A DNA stretch of 64,000 nt from Mytilus californianus (taxonomy: Eukaryota; Mollusca; Bivalvia; Mytilida; Mytilidae), in contig NW_026262690.1 of the NCBI RefSeq assembly GCF_021869535.1, positions 64,054,995 to 64,118,994 of the forward strand. Direction: 5' to 3'. Numbering within the stretch: position 1 is the first letter of the stretch; each line of letters begins with the position of its first letter. A model generated the notes under the pieces. It was not told the DNA's origin. It did not search any database and saw nothing but the letters and a program-made list of their open reading frames with translations. Shown here piece by piece: positions 54,801-64,000 of this stretch. The position numbers and the translations under genes are program-made.

Positions 54801-55992
54801 AATGAAACTGTAAAAATGGTCTTTGTCATTAGTAACAGTCATTTATAGATCCAAAAACACACTTCAGATTAAAATGTTTTTTATTGCGAAAGAAATCAAG
54901 ATTAAACGTTGATCCCTGGAAACATCTTAAATGAAATAGTTCCAACGTTTTACTATTGTAATCATTAACATTATATGAAATGAAATTTATGTGAAAAGGA
55001 CCAAAACTAACGAACACTTATTAATAAAGGTCATAATCTGGGTTTTAATGATACTTTTGATGATCAATCATTACATCTGATATTTTTTGGGACGAAAACT
55101 GATTCGCTAATTTATATTTTGTATCAAAACAAATTCAAAAATGAAAATTCTTTGATTCAGTACTGATTTTTATTACATACGTTCTGTCGTATACCTTTGT
55201 TCAGTACCGTTCATTGTTCAAAGATGAATAAAACGCCCAAAACACTGAACTGGTGATACTATCATTCAAAACAAATGAAACTGTCATGAAATGGCGGGCT
55301 CTCAATCAGGGAGTGTACCCTTGTGTCGATCAAACCCTGAATCAGCCATGTATCACCAGCTCAGTAGTCACCACTTTTGTGTTGACATGAATTATCATTA
55401 ATATGGTCATTATTATAAAGTAACTGTTAACAAAAATTTGAAATTTTCGAAATACTTAGGATTTTCTACTCCTGGATAGATTACCATAGTTGAATTTGGC
55501 AAAACCTTTAGGAATTTTGGGTCCTCAATGCTCTTCAACTTCGTACTTTATTTTGCCTTTCAAACTTTTTTGATAACAGCGTCACTGATGAGTCTGATGT
55601 AGACGAAAAGCGCGTCTGGCGTACACAATGTTAATCCTGGTATCTATGATGAGTTTATGTACGTTTGTCGTGTTAATTTATTTTTGAATAATAGAAAGAT
55701 TTAATCAGGGAAACAATGGCTTGTTTCATCTCAGTTTTCTAAGAATACAAAAATGAGATTAATATTGTTAAAAAGCGAAATGAGAAATTACTCTGTACTC
55801 ACCAATAATATCTGTTTTTGAAAGCACTGGTTGAAAATGTTGTGCGTAAAGGTCAGACACTAACACATTATACCCCTGGGCTGTAAGAGTTTTAACAGCT
55901 GTGTCACGAAGTGCTCCATTAAACGATTTAGGCTCGGGATGAGCATACACAATCAGAGCAGTTTTCTGTGTTTCAAGAAAGTTCTTGTACAT
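45581..55992 (-). CDS. NQO1: NQO1-like NAD(P)H:quinone reductase, complete, four exons
   Basis: Cytosolic FAD flavoprotein family that reduces quinones by two electrons using NAD(P)H. Four exons with GT-AG borders and matching phases (55803-55992, 49919-50163, 47715-47816, 45581-45856) give 270 residues; human NQO1 has 274 and NQO2 has 231, so the C-terminal domain makes this NQO1-type. FAD/NAD(P)H-site motifs are present: [10 protein letters not shown] (17-26), FQFPIQW (106-112), [11 protein letters not shown] (116-126), GSPGGMY (156-162), NVILWPIQ (172-179), and SVGHHMGKK near the end. With a constant offset of 7 from human mature numbering, Tyr155 is kept (Y162). His161 is Leu (L168), Tyr126 and Tyr128 are Phe (F133, F135), Phe106 is Ala (A113) and His194 is Tyr (Y201). 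The start is the only Met, ten residues before the first strand, as in the family. Confidence 0.93.
45857..47714. other. NQO1-like intron 3
   Basis: AT-rich intron with one recognisable item: a family 10 tail fragment (ccttggagttcggtattttt) at about 47400-47455. A C-rich run lies at 46512-46548. No other feature recognised. Confidence 0.5.
47715..47816 (-). CDS. NQO1: NQO1-like exon 3
   Basis: Acceptor tttcag, donor cag|gtaatt; 34 codons, phase 0. Begins [20 protein letters not shown] and ends WPIQ. It contains the Tyr/His pair position, with Leu in place of His. Confidence 0.95.
48505..49060 (+). pseudogene. Degenerate Penelope-like reverse transcriptase remnant
   Basis: Plus-strand translation, antisense to the host gene, shows [20 protein letters not shown], close to the IPMGTNCAPLLADLFLY form of bivalve reverse transcriptases. 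After a frameshift [12 protein letters not shown] stands where the catalytic Y.DD motif belongs, and further on comes FYGDVYKLR. There are many stops. It lies in NQO1-like intron 2 and may form one element with the repeat at 49265. Confidence 0.55.
49265..49785 (+). repeat. Family 9 dispersed repeat, fullest copy
   Basis: Runs from tttagtctgggaaacatgat through ccactgtcccaggttagggg to gatagttgtctcattgccaa. I recognise this series as a common mytilid repeat, possibly a retroelement 3' untranslated region. The minus-strand ORF 49326-49538 is repeat-internal. Confidence 0.65.
49919..50163 (-). CDS. NQO1: NQO1-like exon 2
   Basis: Acceptor tttcag, donor aag|gtaatt. Encodes [13 protein letters not shown], then [12 protein letters not shown] and [12 protein letters not shown], the flavin and dimer-interface core. 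Confidence 0.95.
50890..51601 (+). mobile_element. Internally deleted LINE-type element with 12-bp target duplication
   Basis: The body 50902-51589 (688 bp) is flanked by identical AAAGGCTAAATG (50890-50901 and 51590-51601). Near its 3' end a frame reads [11 protein letters not shown], the usual start of a LINE endonuclease domain. It then jumps straight to a (GTAA)n tail at 51577-51589. So the copy keeps the 5' region and the tail and has lost the reverse transcriptase. Lies in NQO1-like intron 1. Confidence 0.8.
51602..52527. other. NQO1-like intron 1, unassigned part
   Basis: No exon or repeat recognised. An AT-rich ORF at 51999-52253 has no familiar motif. The stretch 50164-50889 is equally blank. 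Confidence 0.5.
52528..53183 (+). mobile_element. TIR element with doubled left end (family 8)
   Basis: Left end ctaagtatatgtgagaaaat and right end ttacatatacttag are inverted over about 50 bp. The left end is immediately followed by its own reverse complement (cgagcgtaatcgagtactta), so it forms a hairpin. No coding capacity. An inverted second copy lies at 53980-54590. Confidence 0.7.
53500..53605. repeat. Short direct repeats with gggttagtagg
   Basis: Three imperfect units of about 25 bp containing catatt.ggttagtagg. Confidence 0.6.
53871..53925. repeat. 55-bp near-perfect palindrome
   Basis: Arms of 26 bases (gttacctagtgtgctagtga... and its complement) match at 25 positions around a 3-base centre. 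Immediately beside the inverted family 8 copy. Confidence 0.92.
53980..54590 (-). mobile_element. Family 8 copy in inverted orientation
   Basis: The reverse complement aligns along its length with 52625-53110. Shared pieces include cttagaatatagcaaagtgc, actgttcaaaacaaagaatt, tagtatttgatgtaaagagc and aatttagttgtaactc. The hairpin left end is missing. Confidence 0.7.
55225..55650 (+). repeat. Dispersed repeat carrying a hammerhead-like motif
   Basis: Contains ttgggtcctcaatgctcttc and the motif at 55583-55623, then ttaatcctggtatctatgat. I recognise it as a very frequent mytilid repeat. Lies in NQO1-like intron 1 just downstream of exon 1. Confidence 0.65.
55583..55623 (+). other. Hammerhead-ribozyme-like motif, plus strand, best conserved
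   Basis: CTGATGA (55585-55591), stem II GTC/GAC around a 7-base loop, GAAA (55605-55608), then stem III AGCGC/GGCGT with one mismatch, ending in GTA at 55621-55623 as the possible cleavage triplet. Flanks do not pair to form stem I, so activity alone is unlikely. Confidence 0.55.
55803..55992 (-). CDS. NQO1: NQO1-like exon 1 (start codon)
   Basis: From ATG at 55992, 63 codons plus one base; donor attg|gtgagt. Encodes the first beta strand [10 protein letters not shown] and the FAD-contact SFNG, then [17 protein letters not shown]. Confidence 0.93.
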
Positions 55993-56254
55993 CTTTTTGT
56001 TTCAGGAAAACTGTTTGTATATATGCCTACAATGATCGATTTTCATGCCAACGTAATTTTCACACCAGCCATTGTATTATGAAAAGGTATTTAATTATTC
56101 TCTGATCTTATAAATCAAATTACTATGTATAATCTAAAACCGTAATACGGAAGCCGTTTAGGGCCACATTGAGAAAAAGAGTATGTCAAAAACGACATAA
56201 CTTTGTCGTAATAACAACATCCTATATCGTAATAACGACACCCTAAGTCGTAAT

Positions 56255-57035
56255 AACAGCATCTTTTATTATATGACTATAAATTTTCTGTTTTCTCATT
56301 GGCTGAAAGCATAGGGAATCCTCTTTGATAAAACATTATATGCACCGCGGAAAAAATCACTAGAGGTTAATATGTTTAAACTTTTGTTTTCAATTGATAC
56401 TATACATTTATTTCCCGTGCCGGAGGGAAATATGAAGATTTGTTCACCCAAGAATATTCATATTTCACACGGGCTCTGCCCGAGGGAAATATGATTTTTC
56501 GAGGGTGAGCAAATCTTCATATCTCCCGAGGCAAAGGGAATGCTTTGTTTACTATCAATACATTAAATATTATTTTGCATACATTTTTTTTCTTATCCGC
56601 TTGTTTTTGTAAGTCAAACTAAACACGACATACCCATTGATAAACAGTAAGGATCAAAATCTAATTATAAGTCTTTTTTTTATCGTCTGAAATAAATTTG
56701 AACATGATAATGATTTTTGCTATCGCTATTTTAAGAAGAATAAAAAGTTCAAAACGTTATGTTCATTAACCGCGCGTAACGTCGCACGAAGTAATCCCGA
56801 CATTTCAGAGGGGAATATGATCCTCAGAATGGAATATGAAGATTTGTTCAATGACACGTGGGATAGTCTCAACCAATCAAATATTGATTAAACTATCAAT
56901 ATGCTTAAACAGGGGAAATGATTTATCAACCCCAGAGATATGACATTCACCTTCGGCCGTTGGCCTCAGTAAATATCATATCTCTGGGGTTGATAAATCA
57001 TTGTATCAACCTCATCAAAAGTCAATAATTGTATA
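56255..57035. mobile_element. Insertion inside family 7, rich in palindromes
   Basis: Breaks the gtcgtaataac array. It contains one inverted repeat at 56429-56523 (atatgaagatttgttcaccc, 19 of 20 matching) and a perfect one at 56918-57001. No ORF. Confidence 0.55.
56918..57001. repeat. Perfect 26-bp inverted repeat with 32-base loop
   Basis: Arms 56918-56943 and 56976-57001 are exact reverse complements (core atttatcaaccccagagata). Confidence 0.95.
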
Positions 57036-57761
57036 ATGTCGTAATTACTACACAACTTTGTCTTAATAACGACAAGGCCACATCTAGGTAAATTATTGTA
57101 AGAGTTGTTGCCCTTAAAAGACTATTAATACGAATTTTTGCGTTTTCCGCTTTTATATTAAAAGAACAAAAAAAAGGGAGAACTGTAAAAAAAAAAAAAT
57201 CAATTAATATATGATTTACAAAAAGGCGAAGATAGATGAATTTGTGAATAAATATTTGTAGGATTAAATTCTAAATGCCAATTGTTGACCAATATCAGCC
57301 TACTGTGCAATCATATCAATATCTAAATTCAAAAGACAGAAACTGTTAACAGTTAAAGTTACTAGTAAACTTTGTCAGAATCTTGTTTGCTATAAAAAGT
57401 GGGTGGAAGTTTTTTTTTAGATTGTAAAGTGTGGAACAATGTCATTTTTTTCTGGAAACCATTTATATTAATGGATCTGGATTTCAAAATAGCATTGTAG
57501 TTTTACAATTTGTAAACTTATGGCTATGAAACATATTAATTACAATATGTGAAAACGAAGTAGAAAACATCACACATTTATTTTTATTATATTATGAATT
57601 TCATACTTTTTACAAGAAAAGGTCATGGTCTTATTTGATAATGGCGAATCTGATAAAATGAACACAGTAGTGTATGAAGAAATAAAACATTATGTAACTT
57701 ACTTTTATGTGTTTGTTTTGCTTACACATTGTTGTCAATATAATGGAATTCTATGCGAACG

Positions 57762-57966
57762 TCATACAAGTGAGAGGTTTAGCTAGCTATAAAACCAGGT
57801 TTAATCCACCATTTTCTACATAAGGAAATGCATGTACCAAGTCAGGAATATAACATTTGTTTTCCATTCGTTTGATGTGTATGAGCTTTTGATTTTGCCA
57901 TTTTATAAAGGACTTTCCGTTTTGAATTTCCCTTGGAGTTCGGTGTTTTTGTTATTTTACTTTTTA
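57762..57966 (+). repeat. Family 10 repeat, second copy
   Basis: Matches 24085-24300 from gtcatacaagtgagaggttt to cccttggagttcggtgtttt. Confidence 0.75.
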
Positions 57967-58228
57967 TAAATATTTGTGCGGTGTAAGATGTATGAGAAAT
58001 GTTTTTGAAAAACTAGTTTTAAAAAATAATATACTTGTTCCAGAGACTGAAGGTGTTATTGCATTCAAAATTTAATTACCTTTATTGTGTATTGATGATA
58101 TATGATGATATGTAGTTAATACATGTAATTGTTTCGTGAATATTCTAGTGTTTTACAGTTTATAAATGTTGAATATCTTTAAAAAAAAATCAGCATAATA
58201 TGCATAATAAAAAGGGAGCAATATGTTG

Positions 58229-58407
58229 CAGGGGCGGATCCAGCCATTTTCAAAAGGGGGGGGGGGGGGGGGGGGTTCCCAACCCAGGATAAAAGGGGGG
58301 GAGGGTTCCAACTATATGTCCCCATTCAAATGCATTGATCGTCAAAAAAAAGGGGGGTCCAACCCCCGGAACCCCCCCCCCCCCCCTCCCCCCTGGATCC
58401 GCCACTG
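58229..58407. mobile_element. Small hAT-like MITE (179 bp)
   Basis: Inverted ends CAGGGGCGGATCCAG and CTGGATCCGCCACTG. This end sequence is well known from animal hAT-type MITEs. The interior has long G- and C-runs. A clear 8-bp target duplication was not found. Confidence 0.7.
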
Positions 58408-58439
58408 TGTTGTTAATACTTTTGTACAACCTTGAACAA

Positions 58440-59475
58440 ATACTTCAACCTTACAAGGACGAACGAACAGACGAACGGATGAACAGACGGACACGGACAT
58501 ACAGACCAGAAATCATAAAGCCCCTCTCATATCGTAGGCTGGTAAAAAAAAAAGGAAATCAAGTAATGCAAAAAGTCAAAATGACCTAATTTTGAGTTAT
58601 TGTCTGTGAATGACTTCAACACCATGAAGGAAGAGTTATAATGACATGGTCAGTTCTTCCAAATCTCTAAGTTAAAGGAGACATAACTAAAAAATTAAAT
58701 TGGCCTGAACATTCTACCCATATGTTAATTTACATATAAGGATCTAACAATGTATAAAGCTACATGTACATACAATATACCATGTAGGTTGAAGGTAAGA
58801 TAAAGTCAGTTCTTCCAAATCTCTAAGCTGAAATGATCATAACTATGGGAAAATCCAATGAAACAGAACATTCTACCCACATGCACGTCTACATATATGG
58901 ATCTAACAATGTACATGTATATACAATATACCATTAGGAGGAGTTCCGATGACAAGGTAAGTTCTGCCATAATCTCTAAGATGAAAAGGGCATAACTATG
59001 GAAACACTCAATAGACCAGAACATCCATCCCACATGCACAACAACTGTTTAGATCTAACAATGTACAAAGTTTCATGTATATACGATAAACCACGTAGGA
59101 GATGTTGCGTGGACAGTAATTTCTGCGAACATTCCTAAAGGGACATAACTTAAGAAAAACTCAATGGACCGGAACATCCTACCATAAGAATCTAAGAATG
59201 TTAAAAGTTCATGTATATACTATAAATTATGTAGTAGGAGTTGCGATGACAAGGTTGGTTCTGAGAAGGGTCAAAATTCCTAAGTGAAATGGGCATATTT
59301 CTTGATATAGTAAACAGGGATATGTTTGCATATCAGGATCAATTATTCTACAAAGTATTTAGTATTCAAACAAAGGATAAAAAAAATATATTCGGACAGA
59401 CAAACGAACGGACAGACAGGTTGATGCCTATATACCTCAAAACTTTGTTTGTGTGAGGGTATAATAAGCGACCGT
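58440..59475 (-). mobile_element. HINE-like family 6, reverse copy
   Basis: Read on the minus strand: an end near ttataccctcacacaaacaa / agttttgaggtatatagg, then a run of GTCCGTTCGTTTGTCTGTCC. Four to five units of about 130-160 bp follow, containing tagagatttggaagaactga-type sequence. Same plan as families 1-4. The ORFs here are internal. Confidence 0.6.
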
Positions 59476-60057
59476 ATCTACTAAGCTTTGATATAGTTCT
59501 GTACAGAGAAAATAAATGACACCTGTAATATTAGTAGACAATGTCAGACACCAAGCTAAGCGATGGCCAAAATTAAAATTACTTCCGACACATAAGCTTA
59601 ATAATTCAGCTTCAAAGCTGGGAATCATTATTCTGATATAAAAATGTCATGTGGATAATTCAGAATCCTAGATTTGTCATCTTCCTAAAAAAATCAATAA
59701 CGATTGTTACGAAATTTAAACAGATAGGTGGATTGATGAACGTTTTCAGCTTAAAAGACAGTGTTGTATACAAAGGATGAAAGTTAAATAACTTCATTTT
59801 GCGCAAAACTAGAGGCCCTCACAATATATGTAACATTAAAATCAAAGGCAAAAGTGGCATTCATCTTTTACACAATACGTAAGAAAAGGACCCGGTTTGA
59901 TTAAGATTAATTAATAATTTATAAAATTTTGTAACAGCAAATTTGAATAACACTATATCCGTAAGTTCATGCCTGATACCTTCAAGGACAAACAGTCCAC
60001 CAGCAGAAGAATCGACTCAGTAGTAGTAATAATATTAAAGGTATCATTATTTTTTTT

Positions 60058-60092
60058 TGCACCGCATTTCGACAATAAATGTCTCTTCAGTG
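60058..60092 (-). other. Hammerhead-like motif with shortened stem III
   Basis: Minus strand keeps CTGAAGA, stem II GACA/TGTC and GAAA. Six or seven bases of the stem III region are deleted relative to the other copies. Confidence 0.45.
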
Positions 60093-60407
60093 ATGCTCGA
60101 GGCCAAAACATTTGAAAATCCAAAACTTATTAAAAAGATGAAGAGCTTACAATCCAAAAAAGAAAAACAGTATAGCCAAAGCCGGGCACGGAATCAGAGC
60201 TTTGCATGAGGGAGATATATTCCTAAATTCAAAATAATTTCCAAAATTTCGTAACACCAAATTTTAAGAACACAATATCCGTATGTTCATGCCAATACCG
60301 AAGTACTGACTACTGGGCAGGTGATACCATCGGTTACTAAAAGTCCACCATCAGAGGTGTCGACCCGACCCAGTGGAAGTAATGATATTAACGGTATCAT
60401 TTTTTTT

Positions 60408-60448
60408 TGCACCAGATGCGCATTTCGTCAATAAATGTCTCTTCAGTG
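60408..60448 (-). other. Hammerhead-like motif
   Basis: Minus strand CTGAAGA, stem II with one change (TGAC for TGTC), GAAA, TGCGCATCTGGTGCA, then an A-run. Confidence 0.45.
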
Positions 60449-60524
60449 ATGATCGAGGCCAAAATATTTGAAAATTCTAAACTATTCAAAAAGATGAAGA
60501 GCCGATAAAACATAAACCAGATAG

Positions 60525-60830
60525 TTATTGAGATGATTGCAAAATACTAGTAGTCTGATATTGGTCAACAATTGTTATTCAGAACATTTAGTCCTACAAA
60601 TATTTATCCACAATCATCTACATGTATCTTCACATTTTTGTAAATCATATATTGCTGAATACTGCTGTTTACAGTTTCTCTCTTTTTTGTAGTTCTTCCT
60701 CTAAGGGCAATAACTCTTTATAAGAATTACCTAGATGTAGCCTTGTCGTTATTATGTAATTACGACATAAATTATGTTTCCAATGTGGCCCTAACCGGCT
60801 TCCGTACAAAACGGTTTATACCTGTTTCTA
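60525..60830 (-). mobile_element. Family 7 repeat, inverted partial copy
   Basis: The reverse complement starts cggaagccggttagggccac and aligns with the 57050-57345 part of the plus copy (tatttgtaggactaaatg, gaccaatatcagactact). Confidence 0.7.
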
Positions 60831-61064
60831 GCTAAGCTTATTCTATTTTTAAGCATATTGCATAATTAGTTTGTAATTAAGTCTACCATAACATGTATAT
60901 CAGCATGGAGTAGCGTATCTATTTGGTTACAAATGAGGCCTTTAATCGGGGGTTCCAGTCATACATTTAACGCTTTTTTTTAAAGGTAACGCTACACACA
61001 TTAAAAAGAGGGTATTTGCCAATTTGTCCCTTAACCTATTTTAAGTATTATTTAAAAAAAAAAA

Positions 61065-61470
61065 GTCATGCAGGGTTCTGCGCAGCCCTGTGTCTCGCCT
61101 GCGGCTGTGTCTTTGTAAAAATGTTACGTTAACTGCGAAAAAAAATGCATTTATCAGTAAAATATATATAGTAAAGAAATCAAAATTTTGCACCAAGTGC
61201 TATCTCTTGGTCACGGGGAAGCTTATGTAAAAAGTTTTGTAAGAATCCATGAGAGTTTGAAAAAATTAAAGTTAATTTATACAAAAAAATACGCTTGAAT
61301 ATAAGGCTGAACGTACTGGATTACATTAAATAACAGGTTTCTACTTTCAGTTGGACAGAACATCATTCAATTACGTTCAATTATTAATGAAATTTACAAA
61401 GTACCAAACTGTTGGTGACGCCGACGACAGAAGTTAGGATCGCTTTGTCTTGCCTTCGCGAATTTCGTCG
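61065..61470 (-). mobile_element. Family 4-like copy, reverse
   Basis: The left edge is the 3' end form (gggttctgcgcagccctgtgtctcgcctgcgg, a hairpin plus GCGAGAC). The right edge is the 5' form (gacgccgacgacagaagtta, then gatcgctttgtcttgccttcg). The body is divergent and short. Confidence 0.55.
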
Positions 61471-62290
61471 TTACAAAAAGGTAAAGGAACACATTTCAAA
61501 CATTTTGCCAAAGAAAAACCAAAATTCTACCAAATACACATCTAAAGTTCTAACGTTTATAGCAATAATATCGTTGGATATTATTCCCAGTATGATATTA
61601 TAATGTTTTGATTGGAAATACTTCTTTTGAACCCATTTTCATATGTATCTATGCTTTTCAAGTTCCGTCAAAAAGAGGGGTTCAAAGGGAAGTCTTTCCA
61701 TATTGTCTTGTCAACCAAGCTAACACTTCTGACACGAGTCATAGACTATTGTATTCTTTAATAGATTTAATTTTGACAATAGGTCTAATTGCTTCACTCT
61801 TTTTCTAATTGCTTACACTCTTTTTCTAATCCCAAGTATAGTTCACGACTGTATAATTATCAAATCTTTTTTCAAAAGTATGTCAAATTTGTTATTACTA
61901 GATTGTCCAGTTTTAAATGTTATAGATGTTACAAATATATTTTAAAATTTGAAATATTATAGATGTATTTTGAAATTTTTAATATTCAAAACAAGAAATA
62001 TAACCAATATATTGCCCAAAGTTCACGGCTTCATAACACACAGTTTTTTTATTTCCAGAAAAATAACTACATTTAGAAAAACATTAAAGCGGGTATTGTT
62101 ACGTCGACAAGCCGTTTGAAGTGCAGTGATGTTTGAAGTAAATAAATTCTACCACAGCAAGGAGTGTGATATTTCTGGTGTGTTCACGTTTTATCCAACA
62201 TTTGATATTTTTGTATACGGGTTGATAATTTCTAGTTGGAGAAACGTGATTTATATGTAATAATGATTAATTAATTTACCTGAAATTAGA
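61471..62290. other. Intergenic, nothing recognised
   Basis: AT-rich, no exon-like or repeat-like signal noticed beyond a short direct repeat ttgcttcactctttttctaa near 61790. Confidence 0.5.
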
Positions 62291-62480
62291 ATGCAAGTGA
62301 ATCCTGTGTAAATTAATTTCTTCGTATATACGTAGATAAAATGAAGAAGTTCAAATGTTTGTTTTCCAACTGATTTGTATACAATGTAGTTTGTTTTACA
62401 CCACTGTCCCAGGTTAGGAAAGGGTCGAGAGATCACAAAAAAGTTAAACCGGACCACATTCCTGACCACATTATTATACA
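62290..62480 (+). repeat. Family 9-like fragment
   Basis: Carries ccactgtcccaggttaggaa and a flank resembling the 49265 copy. The ORF on the opposite strand is not a gene. From 62481 to 63080 nothing was recognised. Confidence 0.4.
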
Positions 62481-63080
62481 CAATTTACAATAACCTTGAC
62501 AATAGCCTTGTTTGTAGTCTGCTGTTCTGCTTTATATGTTTCTTGCATGGTTGTCTATTATTGTCCTTTATACTCCAATGAATTCTTAAGTAAACTATTT
62601 AGTATTTTATTCATCTAACAGGCCGGGGCATAGTGGTAGCCATCGTACACCCTGTTATAAATAAACTTCGCCCGATTAATTTCACATGATATATCTGTTT
62701 CATCATTGTACAGACTTTGATAACATCCTTTTGCGGAATTTTTGTTTAATGAAAATTTTACACTGAAATAATGACTAAAATTCAATTATTTGTTTATTTT
62801 GCATTAGAATAGAGATAACTGTATTGTATTTGAAGCTTTGCGGACATCCATCGGTAGTTTTACTGTCACAAATATCCGTTTACCTGTCTCTGTATATCTC
62901 TTGAATAACATGTGACGTCTTATGTGTCTTGTGACCGTGTAATGCGGTAAAATCCCAATGTTAAACAAAATGACCGATTATAATTTCAAAAGTGATAGAA
63001 AAGGAGGAAGAAAAGTAGAGACATAAATTCTGATTTAAATGCTGAAAACGGCATTTTTTCTTTCAAAAAGACGCGTTCGT

Positions 63081-63960
63081 TAGTAAGTAAGTAAATTTCA
63101 TTTAGAGTCGGACAAGATATGTACAATTCAACAGAGTAACATGAGCTCTGTAGAGCTCTTAAATCTACTTGATGTTTAAATACAAATAACAATCATAAAC
63201 ACACAAGACAAAGTACAGCACACATATAGATAAAACATCTGCATAACATAATAGACAAGCACATACACATATCAAAGCGAGAAAACTTAAATCACATTTT
63301 ACGAAATAGCTGACAAAGAGACAACAAAGTATAACAAAAATACCAAATTCCAAGGTAAATTCAAAAAGGGTGAAGTCCATAAAACCTGACTCGATCAAAC
63401 AAACGCTAGCTAAACCTCCCACTTGTATGACAGTTGTTTAAAGTTCCGTTTGACAAAATTGGGTGAACAAAACAAAAAGACATAATAGGTTAATATTACA
63501 ATAATAGGGACCAAGTAGCCCAAAACTGTGTAAACACACATCACATACATACAACACAACTGACTAAAATATTCAAACAAGCATACATATAAATCGAATA
63601 AAGACGCCAACAAAAATGTTTTTGTAGTTCATAGTAAATTTGAAAAAAGACCCCTACAAAAAAGTTTTTGCAGTCGATAGTACAGACAGTATATAATAAA
63701 CACTTTATCTTTAATGTACAAATTAAGTAAAATATAAGAACAAGGGTAAACAAAATGGAAACAACACTTTAAAAACCTCTTGCGTCCGAATCTCTTCTCT
63801 GGACCCGCCTGCAGCAGTAACGTCCAAAGCCAAAAACCCGTTAGCTGGATGCATAAATACCGAGTCACGCCGAGAGTTATACTATCAAAAGGAACATAAT
63901 AGCACAAAGACAAATAAAAGGATAACTGTAGAGTAAATAAAAAGAAACATAATAGCACAA
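63081..63960 (-). mobile_element. Probable LINE 3' end with (TTAC)n tail
   Basis: On the minus strand the element ends gtccgactctaaatgaaatt followed by TTACTTACTTAC at 63081-63094. GAGCTCTACAGAGCTC forms a palindrome just before. The overlapping cysteine- and leucine-rich ORFs look like translated untranslated sequence. The tail type equals that of the 50890 element, so the two may share a parent. Confidence 0.45.
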
Positions 63961-64000
63961 AGACAAATAAAAGGATAACTGTAGAGTAAATAAAAAGAAA
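63892..64000. repeat. 53-bp tandem duplication at window edge
   Basis: Two copies of a unit with cataatagcacaaagacaaat. The second runs to the end of the window, so more copies may follow. Confidence 0.85.

Larger units (their letters stand above)
56137..57345 (+). mobile_element. Family 7 repeat, interrupted copy
   Basis: Starts cggaagccgtttagggccac, then repeated gtcgtaataac units. It is interrupted at about 56255-57035 and resumes aataacgacaaggccacatc. The body has agttgttgcccttaaaagac. An inverted copy lies at 60525-60830. Confidence 0.65.
59910..60480 (-). repeat. Tandem pair of hammerhead-like-motif repeats
   Basis: Two units of about 320-350 bp: ttcgtaacaccaaatttta / ttgtaacagcaaatttgaa mark the starts near 59930 and 60250, and the motif copies are at 60058-60092 (with a deletion) and 60408-60448. 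Confidence 0.65.

Noticed and set aside
63165..63958. Cysteine- and leucine-rich minus-strand ORFs near the right edge
   Set aside because: They overlap in several frames, continue through a tandem repeat and end at a LINE-like (TTAC)n tail; they are better read as retroelement untranslated sequence.

Overview
The window is animal nuclear DNA: AT-rich, with split genes, GT-AG introns and a very high load of dispersed repeats. Several repeats look like ones I associate with bivalve molluscs, mytilid mussels above all. These include elements with CCGT/CGTC-rich starts, the 'gatgtggtatgattgccaatgag' type repeat, and molluscan SINE-like and Penelope-like reverse transcriptase remnants. A marine mussel or close relative is the best guess, but the species cannot be fixed from this sequence alone.

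Three host genes can be read. (1) Positions 1517-19092, + strand: the 3' 17 coding exons of SEL1L (603 codons plus stop), the Sel1-repeat membrane adaptor of the HRD1 ER-associated degradation complex. The signal peptide and N-terminal exons lie upstream of the window. (2) Positions about 31564-32000, + strand: the main coding exon of LYSET/TMEM251, the two-helix Golgi protein that holds GlcNAc-1-phosphotransferase for the mannose-6-phosphate pathway. (3) Positions 45581-55992, - strand: a complete four-exon NQO1-like quinone reductase (270 residues), convergent with LYSET. The genes share no obvious pathway. SEL1L and LYSET both act in the secretory route (ER quality control and lysosomal enzyme sorting), while NQO1-like is a cytosolic flavoenzyme.

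Almost everything else is repeats. SEL1L introns carry a TTAA-flanked MITE, a 2-kb internally repeated element, a 1.2-kb minisatellite and a 0.7-kb foldback. The SEL1L-LYSET gap (19.1-31.5 kb) holds nested elements, a 538-bp tandem array, SINE-like pieces and nested TIR elements. The LYSET-NQO1 gap (32-45.5 kb) holds more nested elements, including an 862-bp hAT-type insertion with perfect 8-bp target duplications. The NQO1-like introns hold retroelement remnants, an internally deleted LINE-type copy with 12-bp target duplications, and inverted pairs of one family. The right end (56-64 kb) has another inverted pair, a small hAT-like MITE and a LINE 3' end.

Two patterns stand out. First, several sequence-unrelated repeat families share one plan: a 5' hairpin, a CGTC/CCGT-rich stretch, degenerate internal tandem repeats, and a 3' end repeating one hairpin arm plus a short hairpin. 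This fits Helentron-associated (HINE-like) non-autonomous elements. Second, a hammerhead-ribozyme-like core (CUGANGA - stem II - GAAA) recurs eight times in different repeats, three of them once per unit of the 538-bp tandem array.
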